In this document: in pieces, positions 24,801 to 35,900 of the stretch
Numbering within the stretch: the stretch's first letter is position 1
How the letters are laid out: every line of letters begins with the position of its first letter
Assembly (NCBI GenBank): GCA_949152475.1
Contig: OX424558.1
Coordinates: 34,110,651 to 34,174,650 of the forward strand
Direction: 5' to 3'
From: Terebella lapidaria
Lineage: Eukaryota; Annelida; Polychaeta; Terebellida; Terebellidae
Length of the DNA stretch: 64,000 bases
Notes under the pieces: model-generated
Databases searched by the model: none
Seen by the model: the letters and a program-made list of their open reading frames with translations, nothing else
What the model was told of the DNA's origin: nothing
Translations under genes and position numbers: made by a program

Positions 24801-27800
24801 GTTCAATTTAGCACCTCCAAGTACATGTGTATGCACAACTAGGATTTAAATTACTTTATGTCGCACACTGAATTTGTTTGTTCATTCTGGACAGAGTCCA
24901 TCCATCTTTACAGACGATTGAAAAAATTTTCAAAAACCAAAAATATTGTGATAAATATATCTCTTTTGTCTATTTAGGGGCTATGGTATAGAAATCATTG
25001 TGACAAATTGAAAAAATAAATTTCATTTATACCCCCTGTAGACAACACCAGGCTGATGATTCTACGGCCAACAGGGCGTCAACCATGAGTGTAGACGAGA
25101 TTATTGTAAGACTGCGGGACAAGATGGCGCAGTACTCGACCCAGATACGCAAGTCCTTCAAGCAGTACAGTCTCAGTGGCAAGGGCAAAGTGTCCAAAAA
25201 GGACTTCAGGAAGGTCAGGGACGTGGCAGCTAGGGTTCATTCGTATGGTGTCTTGACTGAATTTCAATATTCCCTGTAATTTATGGCAATAGAAATTTTA
25301 TGACCAAAACTATAACCATAATAGGGTGTATGTATTATATTTTCTGAACCCTTGAGACAGTAACCTCAGCCAGTTGTTGTGCTGACAAAACTGCAAGAGA
25401 TACCCCGGTATATTCATCTAAATATATTCATGGTGAATTGAAGGTTAAAGTGTTGATTCAATTAGAAACAAACACTCAGTTACTGTTTGTCTCCTACCTG
25501 CAGGTTCTAGAAACTATAGGTTTCTATCTAAGCGATGAACAATTCAAGGAACTGTGCGCAAAACTCTCCTTCCACCAAAGCTACATGACTTACATGGACT
25601 TCGTCATGAACTTTGAGGATCCAAGAATTGACGGACCGTCAGAGGCACTGCTAAAGATTAACAACCATCGAGTGAACAGAATTAGAGGGGATGAGTATAG
25701 TATGACTGCTGAACAGGTCGAGAAAGCGCTACTTCATAAACTTCGGGAAAACTTTGAGGTACATTTAAGGTGATGGACCGTATCAGGGAATTCTTTTTGA
25801 AAGTGAATATGAGGAAAGACTGGGGGAAACCAAGAGTTAAACAGACGAAGCTAAACTTAGAATATTAAGATTGAAGTTTTAAAGAGCTTCCATTTCATCG
25901 TAGGACTTGCGAGGAGCTTTCTACAAGTTTGACGATGATCACAACGGCCTTGTAACGAAGAAGAACTTCCGACGAATGCTGGACTCTTTCATGTTTATTC
26001 TGAGTGATGAAGAATTTGAACGTTTCTGTCAAATAATCGGCGTGACCAACAAGTCCAAGATCAGCTACCGAGACTTCCTCAAAGCCTTTGAGTTGAGAGA
26101 TACGGCCGAGGGTCACAAATGGCTTAACTCCACGCACAAGTTCGTAGATTTCTTTGAACGCTATGAATATATTACTCAGATGCTCATTGTGCACAGTAGA
26201 TTTTATTTTATAGATGTTGTTTAACCCATATATGTTTTTATAACCACTTCTAAAGAGTGATTTGAATGGCAATGGTTGTCGGGTTTTGCACATTGCTGTG
26301 CATGGTATCAACACCATCAACAACAAGTTATTTCAGACTTGACTTTGAAGAAAGATAGCCTTACACATCCTTTGCACATTTCTCAGGTATAACCCAGTAC
26401 CACCAACAAAGCTGCTAACTGCAGAAGAGGTCCATGCTTTGCTGGCTGTGAAAGCTCACCAACAGTATAAAGATCTGGCCAAGGTATGTGATCAGTTTCT
26501 CTCTAGTATTAGCTTATATTCTACAAATATACACATGTTTGCCATCATTCCTGATTTTTTTCCTCAGTTAAGCAGCAGTGAATTATAATAAACATTGTCA
26601 TTGAAGTATTTCTCCTTTTCAATCATTTCGCAGGCATTCCGAGTGATGGACTCGTCGAGTAATGGAGTCATCTCCAAAAACGAGCTGCGGGAAACTCTCT
26701 ACAGGTTCATGATGCCCATGACGAAACAGGAGTTCAAGAGGCTGTGGGCAAGGTGGGTGAATCTTTCTGTGAAATGAATATATGTGTCTGGAGAAATGAG
26801 AGGGCAATGGAATCCATGAAGATCAGAAATAAAATCAGTCAAAGGGGCAAATGGAGACAAGAAAAATTGAGTGTGAAATTCCTGCAGTTGAACCAATTAG
26901 TGATCTGGAAATCGGTGATACAACTCTCATCTTTTTAAAAATATCATACAACCTGATATTTGCATGCACCAGGTATGATCCGAACGGCAATGGAAAAATA
27001 AGCCACCAAGACTTCCTCACACATCTGTCGGGGGAGCAGTTTGCACCAGGTGACGACAAGGGAACGTCCGAGAAAATTGCGGAGACAAGTCGAGTAAACC
27101 TGGAGATTCATCATCAGAACCAGCTGGACAAACAGCAGAAGATCATGGAGAGTCAAGCTGACCGCTCAGCAGTCTTTAGTGTAAAGGAACTGCTTCAGCA
27201 ACTCAGGTGAATTGCTGTGCTAAATTTGGTGTATGATAGTTTTGTATTGCTGTAGTTGACTGTGTTATGAACTGAATTTGTAAGTCACACATTTAAGAGT
27301 ATTTTTATTGCACAAAAAAGTGAGATGAAAAAATTTGGTAATCAATTTTGATCATGTTTTGAGAACACATATATATGCATTGCACTTGATTTAAATATGT
27401 AATGTATTCACCCGAATACACAAAACTATAATGCATTTATATCACGTTTATGAATTGACCTGACTAGATGCAACTCATCGAATACTCATGAATATATTTA
27501 TAAATCATATATGTGACCCTGAAATATTGCTTTCCACAACCCCCCAGAGACCAGATCCGAGATAAGTACAAGGATTTCCACACAGCGTTTAAAGCATACG
27601 ACAAGCGTCAGCGCGGCTTCCTCACCTCCGCAAACATACAGAAAGTCCTTGTCGACTTCAACTACTTCTTGGATGATGATCAGTACTACGACTTGTTGGA
27701 GAAGTAAGAAACTCGCAAAACAGCTCGCCCGCTCAACGTGATGTAAATTTCTGAAAAATAATATGAAAAGTCTACCGGTAATTGAATAAACATAAGATTG

Positions 27801-30800
27801 ATAGAAATTGTTCTTGTGGGTTTTTTGTCTCATTGCCATCACTCATGCACCTCTATAGTGAACACCTTCCTGATCATCCAATATTGTTTGTTATAGAGGT
27901 TAGTATGAAACTAACTCCCTGGTTCTTGCAGACTGGAGCTGGTCAAACCGAAGGCCCGACTGACGTACCCCGACTTTCTCCGAGTGTTTGAGGAGGGACG
28001 CAAGGATCATTACAGCGCTGCGCCCGCTGACGCCCACTACCCGCAAGTCCAGAATGCACATCTCAGCAACGACCAGGCCCAGGCCAAGCTCAGGGAAACC
28101 ATAGCCAAGGAATTAGATGTCTTGGATAGTGTAAGTGATCTTGAGTTTAAGTTCAATATCATTTACCGGTACTGTCTGGCATTTTGAATGAATGAATATG
28201 ACTCCAGTTGGTATAGTACCTAGTAATGTTATGAGGCAGTTCTCTGTGAACACAGATCTATACTTTCTTGTCTCAAATAGGACATGTAAATGCCTAGGCC
28301 AAGTTTTCACAAATAATTGCATTCAAATTTACGGAAAAAATTTTTAGTTGAATAATTCGTCCTTCACGCTTACAGGCTTTCCAAGCGCTGGACCCCAAGT
28401 ACACGGGGAGGATCGCAGTTCCAGAGTTCCGCAGAATCCTGGATAACTTCTGCTTCAAGATGACGGATGAACAGTTCAAGCATCTGACTGGCAGCCTCGC
28501 CATCAGCCAGGACAACACGGTCGACTACACTGCATTCGTTACAGGCTTCAAGGATAATGATATGCTGGTCAGTTCTTGATCTAAACTCAACAACTGAATT
28601 CTGCGTGCACCTCAAAAATGTTATTTGAGATACACGAGCATTGTTTTTTCATGCATCGCACACATGAACAGCAGCTGCACATGTAAATTTGTAACTTTGA
28701 TCTTTCCATGTAAAATACTGTTGCAATTCACTTTGAGTCATTCCTTTCATTTATATTTATTGCCATACTTCTACCTCTATAATACTTTGGAGTGTTTATA
28801 ATAGGGGTAGGTATGTAATAAATACTTGCTTCAAACAGGTTAAAACTTCCTATTTATGTCCATACTACTACCTCTATAATAAACACTTTGCAAAAATAAT
28901 GTAATAAATACTTGCTTCAAACAGGTTAAAACTTCCTTTTTATTCTCAGGAGCCAATAAACTGGGTAGACTCCATCAAGCAGTACACACAGAACAACGAG
29001 CCCCTTCTACAAACGCAAGAGGACGTTGACAGTCACATTCGCGAGGTGGTTTCCGCACGATTCAATGCCATCGCTCGTGCCATTTCTGACATCGATTACG
29101 CTAAGATTGGGGTCGTCTCCAAGGACGATTTCAAAGGGATTGTCTGCAAATATTTAGCCCGACTGACCGAGGATCAGGTAAGGATCAGTGCATTGCTGTT
29201 CTGTTGTGGCAACCTTTCACCAATTGAAATTTAATTCCTGAAATTTCGAAAATGCAAGTAAAAGATTCTACATATGAGAAAGTTTTGTGCAACAAATTTG
29301 TCAACAATAGAGACATGTTACTCATGATATGAAGATCACTTCATCTATGCATGTTGATGAAAAGTTATTTATGGTAGCCATATATATACTAAAGCTACAT
29401 GCACAGCATTTTTACTTTATTTCCAGTTCGATGAGCTCTGGGATCGACTGAAAGTGAACGAGTTCGATAACTTGGACTACCATGATTTTTTCCGACGCTA
29501 CTCTGGAGATTTGCCGCGGCCTGCCACATCGTCAGGGTTACCCGCCCGGCGACCTAGCACCAGCAACTCTGAAACAGGACGGGTGAGGGCTTCGAGATCC
29601 TAACCTTAGTTGTCTCTTTGTAGTCTCGTGTATGAGTATGAAAGAAAATAAAAGTCAGGGATTTACGATGAATTATATTAGATGGGAATTCGGTAAAAAT
29701 ATCACTTGCGAGTCAATTGAAGACAATTAAACTTTGCATTAATCTTTTTACAGCTACAATGTACAGGTATATTCACAAAACCATGAACCAAGCTTATTCC
29801 TGAATAAATAGTTGTAATAACTTAATCATACATAATAATCTTTTATCATACATGTAGAATCTGTACAGTTCTTGGAGCAACTCCAGCAACCAGCCCGCTC
29901 GGCCGTTCACGCCGATGGTCAATGCCGAGGACACGGAGAGACGCCTGAAGGATGTCATCTACAAGCACTGGAAGGACATCCAGCGACAGTGTCGAGCAGG
30001 CGACCCACACAACTCCGGGCAGATCTCACAGCGAGACTTCAAGTGTGAGTCCGGGCCTGTAGCTCGCTGATCGAGACTGATTTCTCTAGTGTGCGAAAAT
30101 TTTAGCTCAACAGCCTGAAATTCATACGTGGAACTAAAATGCATTCATAACAATTCAGGAATCATAACCTTGTTACTGTTACTCGTGTCAGAAACCTACT
30201 TGTTTCTATTCGTGTTGAATGAAATTAAGTACCTTAAGAAATCAGTTGCAAATGCGATATTATTTTTTTCGCTTTGACAGTTATCATGGGCCGATACGGT
30301 TCCAATATCTCCGATGACGACATGAGAAAACTGCTGCTGAAGTATGACCTGCGAAACAACCAGCAGTTCTGCTACGCCGAGTTCCTGCGACATTTCGTCT
30401 TACACATGCGACCCAACGAGCCGGAGATCGGGCCGCTCCTCTCCCGCCGGAAGGTACAACCAGCAAAGGTGAGCAGTCAAGAATGGTACACAGTTCAGGA
30501 AGTTCACATAGAGGCTGTACATTGACCAGTACATATATAATGTTGAATATATAATGTATTGCCATACACAACCTCTATAATAAACACTAGTCAAAAGGAG
30601 GGGCAGAAATTGTTGTTATTGCCATTATTGCCCCACTTTTACCTCTATAATAACACTAGTTAGGAAGGACGGGGATTTTTATTCCATCAGTGTATTCATC
30701 GCCCTTATTTACACTTTTTTGTAAAACAATTTCAATATAGGATGTGCAGGAAATTAGGACAATATTGGAAAGGATTCAATGAATGAACCACTCTTCTTTT

Positions 30801-31085
30801 CAGTTGTCCCCACCGCCAAATAAAACCAACAAGCAGAGTTCAGTAGGAGAGAGACTGCACCAGTGTGTGACTAGCAACTGGAAGGAAATGCGAAGGGATT
30901 TCAGGGCATGCGACGCTCAGAACATCGGAGTTGTGAATTCCGACGATTTCCGGCAAACTCTCCGGAACTTCAACTTGAATCTTACCGAGGAAGAATTCTC
31001 AGCACTGACTGGAAACTACGGACAAAGCAATGAAGGGTTAATTAGCTATAATGATTTCATAAAAACTTTCTTGAAAAACACTTAA
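12900..31085 (+). CDS. EFCAB6: EFCAB6-like multi-EF-hand protein, 27 exons
   Basis: Exons: 12900-12968, 13229-13335, 13519-13585, 13793-13929, 14315-14433, 14609-14748, 14954-15102, 15214-15324, 15446-15566, 15849-16019, 16121-16195, 16380-16540, 16754-16927, 25042-25213, 25504-25758, 25904-26139, 26387-26483, 26634-26752, 26973-27206, 27548-27703, 27932-28130, 28376-28567, 28950-29177, 29427-29582, 29858-30044, 30281-30468 and 30804-31085. Phases agree throughout: about 1,433 residues, near the roughly 1,500 of vertebrate EFCAB6. The protein is a long series of EF-hand pairs. Several loops keep calcium-binding positions (DKNRDGKISRKE across an exon junction, DPNGNGKISHQD, DSSSNGVISKNE, DKHLDGFISLED); others are degenerate. 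In vertebrates EFCAB6 is linked to sperm flagella and to DJ-1/androgen-receptor binding; I infer a ciliary or structural role. The first exon is short, and the start is uncertain because true 5' exons may lie outside the window. Intron 13 holds a large transposon. Confidence 0.85.
12985..13050. repeat. partial copy of the GTTTATTATAGAGGTA MITE
   Basis: The sequence after TACCCAAAGA matches the reverse complement of the 12,658-12,756 element over its first two thirds (GAGGTAGGTATGTAATAAAT and AAACAAGTTAAAACTTCC). It lies in the first EFCAB6-like intron, only about 15 bases after the exon's donor site, and in inverted orientation to the neighbouring copy. Confidence 0.7.
17209..17975 (+). repeat. 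left terminal inverted repeat of the Academ-like element
   Basis: It contains three modules about 168 bases apart, each with CCAAGATGG/CCGCC-type words (17,345, 17,516 and 17,681) followed by GGGCCTAGA and CAATTGTAATACCAC. AAGATGGCGGC is the classical YY1 site, so the terminal repeats may bind a YY1-like factor. The inner end carries TGCCTGATGAGGTATGATTG, matched in inverse at the right side. Confidence 0.85.
18269..23541 (-). CDS. Academ-like transposase with XPG/FEN-type nuclease and CXC domain
   Basis: Seven minus-strand exons: 21919-23541, 21208-21829, 20781-21023, 19885-20674, 19284-19614, 18901-19186 and 18269-18783. Phases agree, giving 1,469 residues with no internal stop. N-terminus: Cys/His clusters (residues 5-13, CxxC with Cys near 107-115, YHKECY near 188), probably DNA-binding zinc knuckles. 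C-terminal third: a FEN1/XPG-like nuclease. FLDG (about 1044), IFDR (about 1090), DEADT (about 1194), ADDTD (about 1218) and LTGCDT (about 1276) supply the acidic metal ligands in family order, followed by GIGK, the helix-two-turn-helix DNA-binding turn. The final 38 residues are a CXC (tesmin/TSO1-like) cluster (CGCSSTNSC, RCSC, CHC). I infer that it cuts or processes the element's ends. Which part is the transposase proper is not clear from sequence. It has no homology to the surrounding host gene. Confidence 0.8.
23985..24773 (-). repeat. right terminal inverted repeat of the Academ-like element
   Basis: Reverse complement of the left repeat: GCCATCTTGG-type words at 24,271, 24,437 and 24,608 (again about 168 bases apart), then GGTCGGTGCAGGG and GGCTGCCTGAC at the tip. 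The two repeats differ by scattered substitutions and small indels and do not look freshly identical. The transposase start is about 440 bases inside its inner edge, so this repeat probably includes or borders the promoter. Confidence 0.85.
28770..28946. repeat. compound MITE insertions, GTTTATTATAGAGGTA family
   Basis: At least one nearly complete copy (about 28,790-28,886) is flanked on both sides by partial copies with the same TACCTCTATAATA ends and the same AAACAGGTTAAAACTTCC core. The core is repeated about 75 bases apart. This suggests repeated insertion into the same spot or local tandem duplication. It ends immediately before the acceptor of the exon at 28,950 and supplies its pyrimidine tract. 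Confidence 0.65.
30550..30665. repeat. degenerate MITE copies, same family
   Basis: CCTCTATAATAAACACTAGT (30,572) and CCTCTATAATAACACTAGTT (30,642) are two partial copies, about 70 bases apart in one EFCAB6-like intron, separated by GTTGTTATTGCCATTATTGCC. They share the end motif but not the full core. Confidence 0.55.
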
Positions 31086-31672
31086 CTAGGTCGATTCCAA
31101 GAACCGAGATGAAGTGAAATCTGTAGAAAAAGCTTAGCCGAGTACGTGAATGGTCAGAATTATATTGATTCTACATATTATCTCAATGCATGTTATTTAT
31201 TGACAGTATTATTAATGATATTATGGAATTTTATATTTCAATGTTTTTTTATGTAGGTCAATATATTCTATGGAGTTTTTTTTTTTTTCTGTGCCAAAAT
31301 GACATTCGACTCATGACCAATAATATTATATATCATTTGTGCATTATTATTTCTATATGATGTGCCAAATTTTGAATACTCAGTTCCTGGGTATGGTTTT
31401 ATATTTCATTTCTGGGATACATTGTATGTTATTCTGCTTGTATTTGACTGTGATATTTATTATATTTATTGATATCACCGAGTTTTCAAAGGCGTGGATG
31501 TTATGAAATTGATTGTGCCAAACCATGATATATTTGTTTCTTCTCATGACAAACGTCTCATGTAAAATGTACTATTGTGACACTATTTCCATATAACAAA
31601 ATTCTAAATATCTCAACACTGTGATATAAAAAAATATCTATTTATCATTGCAGAACGAAGGTTTGTATATGC

Positions 31673-31678
31673 AATAAA
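31673..31678 (+). terminator. candidate poly(A) signal of EFCAB6-like gene
   Basis: AATAAA, 588 bases past the stop codon, in a strongly AT-rich 3' region. It is the first consensus hexamer downstream that I noticed. Confidence 0.5.
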
Positions 31679-31739
31679 ATACTGTATTATATGGGAAAAA
31701 ATAATTCTTGGAATAAGTGCATATCTTGTATATATGCTG

Positions 31740-31745
31740 TTTATT
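31740..31745 (-). terminator. candidate poly(A) signal of HLCS gene
   Basis: AATAAA on the minus strand (TTTATT on plus), about 1.23 kb past the HLCS stop codon. Other AT-rich near-matches exist, so use of this one is a guess. Confidence 0.35.
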
Positions 31746-32975
31746 TGCCAAACCATTGTTTCAATTCCAAAGTATCAATGCTTGCATTACATCTCTATTG
31801 TATCAGTAACACTCACCTACCCTTGTAGGGTCTCGTCATAATTGTGTACTTCATTGGTTTGCCAATAAATGTGTCGCAAAAAAAAATATACGCATAAAAG
31901 TCCATATACACATACATGTATACACAAAATGGTTCAGACAAACCATTTCCCAAATTCTCATGTCAAATACATCTGAAGCATTTACGTAGATATTAATAAT
32001 TAATTTTTGATTGATTGGCATTGTGCCAAATTCGTTCTTCATCCATATACATATGCTAAACACAAACAAAGGAGACTCGAGGATAGTGTTTTGCTACAAC
32101 AAATAATACATATGGCATCCAGTCGATAAGCAAGAAAACGTGTATACCAATGTTGAATCTACATATACAAATACAAAATAAACAGTAACATTACTACAGA
32201 CCAGTTTTCAACATCAGTCTACACATTTCATACTCCTATTTTGATCAAGTACAAATGTACATGACTTGTACATACCGGTATGTAGGCATTCATTCACAAT
32301 AAATCCGTACATTATTAGTGTCCTTAGAAATACATGATAGCAGCAACCCAAAACATCTCAATAGTTCCTGATGGTAATCCACACATTGCTTAACTTATCA
32401 TAAAGTACTCCTTACCGGGTAAGATTCTTGATAACTGTTAGAAAAGCTAGATTACAAATTCGGAGTTCACAGAAATGTCTGGATTCAATTCCTGCCAATG
32501 TTCATGACGTATAAATTTCAAAATTATACCAATCACAAAAACTTATGGACAATCCAATTTTAACATCCAAATGTGCACAAATATTCTCAACTTTCTGTGT
32601 GTGGTGTAAACCAAACTATCAGCAATAATTTGGATGCATTGCTAGAAATGAACTGACAAGACTCAGTGCAACATAATCTATACATGTATACCGGTGGTTT
32701 CAACAACTTATATACAAGTACAGGCAAAGTATAATGGAATGCTATGGAGAAAAACTTTCTTAGCAGCTATAGTGTATGACTAGTGCAAATATACATGCCT
32801 TCAAAACACAAAACAATCATCGCATGTACAATCAGGTTCATGTTAACTTCATGTCCCGTTCATCACCAACAACTGATATGCAATCTCAAGATTGCATGAG
32901 TTACTACCTGGTATGTGTGCCTTTTCCAAATCTCAATTTCAAGATTGTGCGTTGGTTCGCGTTTTACATCTCTGG

Positions 32976-35900
32976 TTATCTCGGTTTAGGGACGATAAGG
33001 TTCCGCATCATGTCGAAGCTGTTTCCGTCGTCATGAACACTGAGAGTGCTGCCATCTGGTGTAGACACCGAGAGGTAGCCATATTCGTCAAGTCCAACAA
33101 TTGTGACATCAAGATTCTCGTTCTCTATATGCACAGGAGCATTACTGAAAGGAAACATATTGGGAAGATCATTACAAGTTTTGTAATGAGTTAAGTTTTA
33201 TTACAAATACAACATATTGGTATATATGTCTACAAACTGAATCAGGTTACATGTATATCAACTTTATAATCCATCTGACAATGATACTGTGTTTGAATGT
33301 TCACCTGTGCAGCCATTTGGCGTAATAAAGCTCCAGAAATGCCTCACGACCCCTGCTTTGGAACAAACCAATGAGCTTCTCGATGTGGCTGACTGTCCTA
33401 GCCAGTAACTCTTCAACAGTGAAAGGCTGGAGATTTGCCCCACAGCTTGCGTTGTGTTGTCTTATGAGATCGTTAATGCAGATTGTGGGGTCCGTGTTGG
33501 TCACATTGAAGCCGCAACCTGCAAAGGAGAGGAACAATGGAAACTCATAAAATGCAGAAATTTTATCAATTTACAGATCATTTATTTCATACTTAAGAGT
33601 CATTATAAAAGTTTGAACACTGAAAACACAGTTGTCTTTTCTACCTGTCGAAAAATCTGTTGAAACTGATTTTCACATAGAAAGAAAGTTATCAGTCTAG
33701 ATAATTGATTTTTATTTGCTTGGTAACATTACACAATGTATTTGAACTCTTTTACCGATGTTTGCATGAATAACATCAGCCATCACTGAAGACTTGACAA
33801 GGACACCTCCCAGTTTCATGGTGCTGCTGAAGTAGATATCATTTGGCCACTTCAAACGTAGGTTTATGTCCTGAAAATACACACAAAAGACGCAATTCAG
33901 AAATATCGCCATAATGCGACAGAACTTATGTGACACCTTTCATACCACACTGCCGCTTTCAAAGTCTGTCAGGACAATAATACATGTATGCAAAATATTT
34001 CCGAATTATACCATACCGTTCCATACTTTGGAGTGACATTTAGAAAATCTACACAACACCATCAAGTAACTCTACCAGAATTCATTTTATCACCTGACCT
34101 GGTATCCCTGCTGTTCAGTGACAGCTCTGACCACAGCGAGGGATGCTATGTGTTGGATAAATGCGACTCTCTGTCCCAACGGAGAATGTATTGGCACTCT
34201 AATGTGTAATGAGAACATCGCACATCCAACCGGACTGATCCACGCGTTACCGCCGCGACCTGGGAAATGTGAAATATGCATGATGTAATACTTTGAACTG
34301 AAGAACATTTTCCATATATAGGAAGATTTCCAAAAGATTTTTATATGTATGAGCTAGTTAATTTTCTAACCTTGGCCAGCAGTTTGTCTGGAAGCTATGG
34401 CAATCAATCCTACATTCGTTGGAACAGAGAACATCATTCTGCAACAGAATTATAATTTTCTCACTCCTGTTTCATCCATAATACTGATTCCCGAAGTACA
34501 AATAACTGAGAGGAAAGGAGACATTTACTGATGAACCCTAACATACCCTTGAAACAAGTTCATCGTAGTGTTGACAACTTCAGCGTACATAACAACTTGG
34601 CCCAAAATTTTTGTGGATAGATGTTGCTGGTAGACCTTGGAATTGAAGGTCTTCGGCGTGACACTGTAATCCGTGCATACGGGAACTGTTTCCTTGGTGA
34701 CAGTTGCCATGGATACATCACTCTCAGAGCAGAAGACAAGTGATAAATCGCTTGATTGAAGGACTTTGTTCTTCAGTCGGGACTTGATCGAGTTCAGCAA
34801 AGCAGATTCCAGACTCTGGAAACATCAAGGGAAATATCATGTCGGTCGACAGAGAAAATGCCATGTTGAACAAAATATTACCTAATCTAAATTTATGATA
34901 GTTTATAGCAGTAATACTGGTGTGATAGAAATATACTTACTAGTAACACATTGAATTTTACACAACACTGTACAATGTTAGCATGGGTTGTAAATTTTAT
35001 CCTCACAGATTTAGATTCTACATTCAAATGTCAAAAAATATCAAAGCACCACAAATTTATGCAAAAACTCTTACGAGTTTTTTCCAAATTTACTGCTTTC
35101 AACCAGCAGCAATTTTTTTCTTGATTGAATCTACCTTGTTGGCAGGCAGCAGGTAACAGGGAGTGAGGTCAGGAACAGAACCCGCACTGCAGTCCAGCCC
35201 GATCTGTGTTAGAATCTCTGTCAGAATCTCAAACCGGGCACGATTGTGTTGCTTCAGTGTGGCGAATATCTCAGGGTCAGAGCCAAGCTCCCCAGGGTCA
35301 CGATCGAGACTGACCTACCATAAACATGAGGATGTCAAATGTTCTCATAATAATATGTATGTTCAGTAATGTTATTTGGTGAAAACATACATACTAGTAT
35401 ACAATTATATATTTTCATTGAAATAAAAGTTCTTTTTGTTCCAAATCTGGAATGTTCACCCCATCACACATGGATGAGGTAATAAATTTGATCTGTTCAA
35501 CATCATTATTGCTTGATTTGCTTGAGAAAAATATTTCAGTATATATGGCTGGATATAAACTTGTGCAATATGTAATCATTTACCTGTGAAAGGATGGCCA
35601 CACCACCGCTCAGCTCATGACTGGTTTCTACAATCACCGGTTTGTCTGTGTTACTGTCAGTGGCTAGGCATGCCACGTTCACATCAGGCACCATTGGGTC
35701 GGTGTTCTTGTATGTGTGTTGTCCACAAATCACAGATATTCCCTTCAAATGTTTGTAATTCACTGCTAGAGTGCCACTGATTTTGCTTATAGGGGCACAC
35801 TCAACAAACTGGTAATCAAAGGTGCTTGCGAGACTGAGGATGGTTCCACCCTGGTTGAAAAAGTTTGAGAACGATTTTCCAACATCCTCACTGAGTTTCC

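Larger units (their letters stand above)
31086..32975. other. convergent 3' UTR/intergenic region of EFCAB6-like and HLCS genes
   Basis: AT-rich, no coding signal. An AATAAA at 31,673 suits the plus-strand EFCAB6-like mRNA. A reverse-strand AATAAA at 31,740-31,745 suits the minus-strand HLCS mRNA. If both are used, the two 3' UTRs end about 70 bases apart. Confidence 0.55.
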
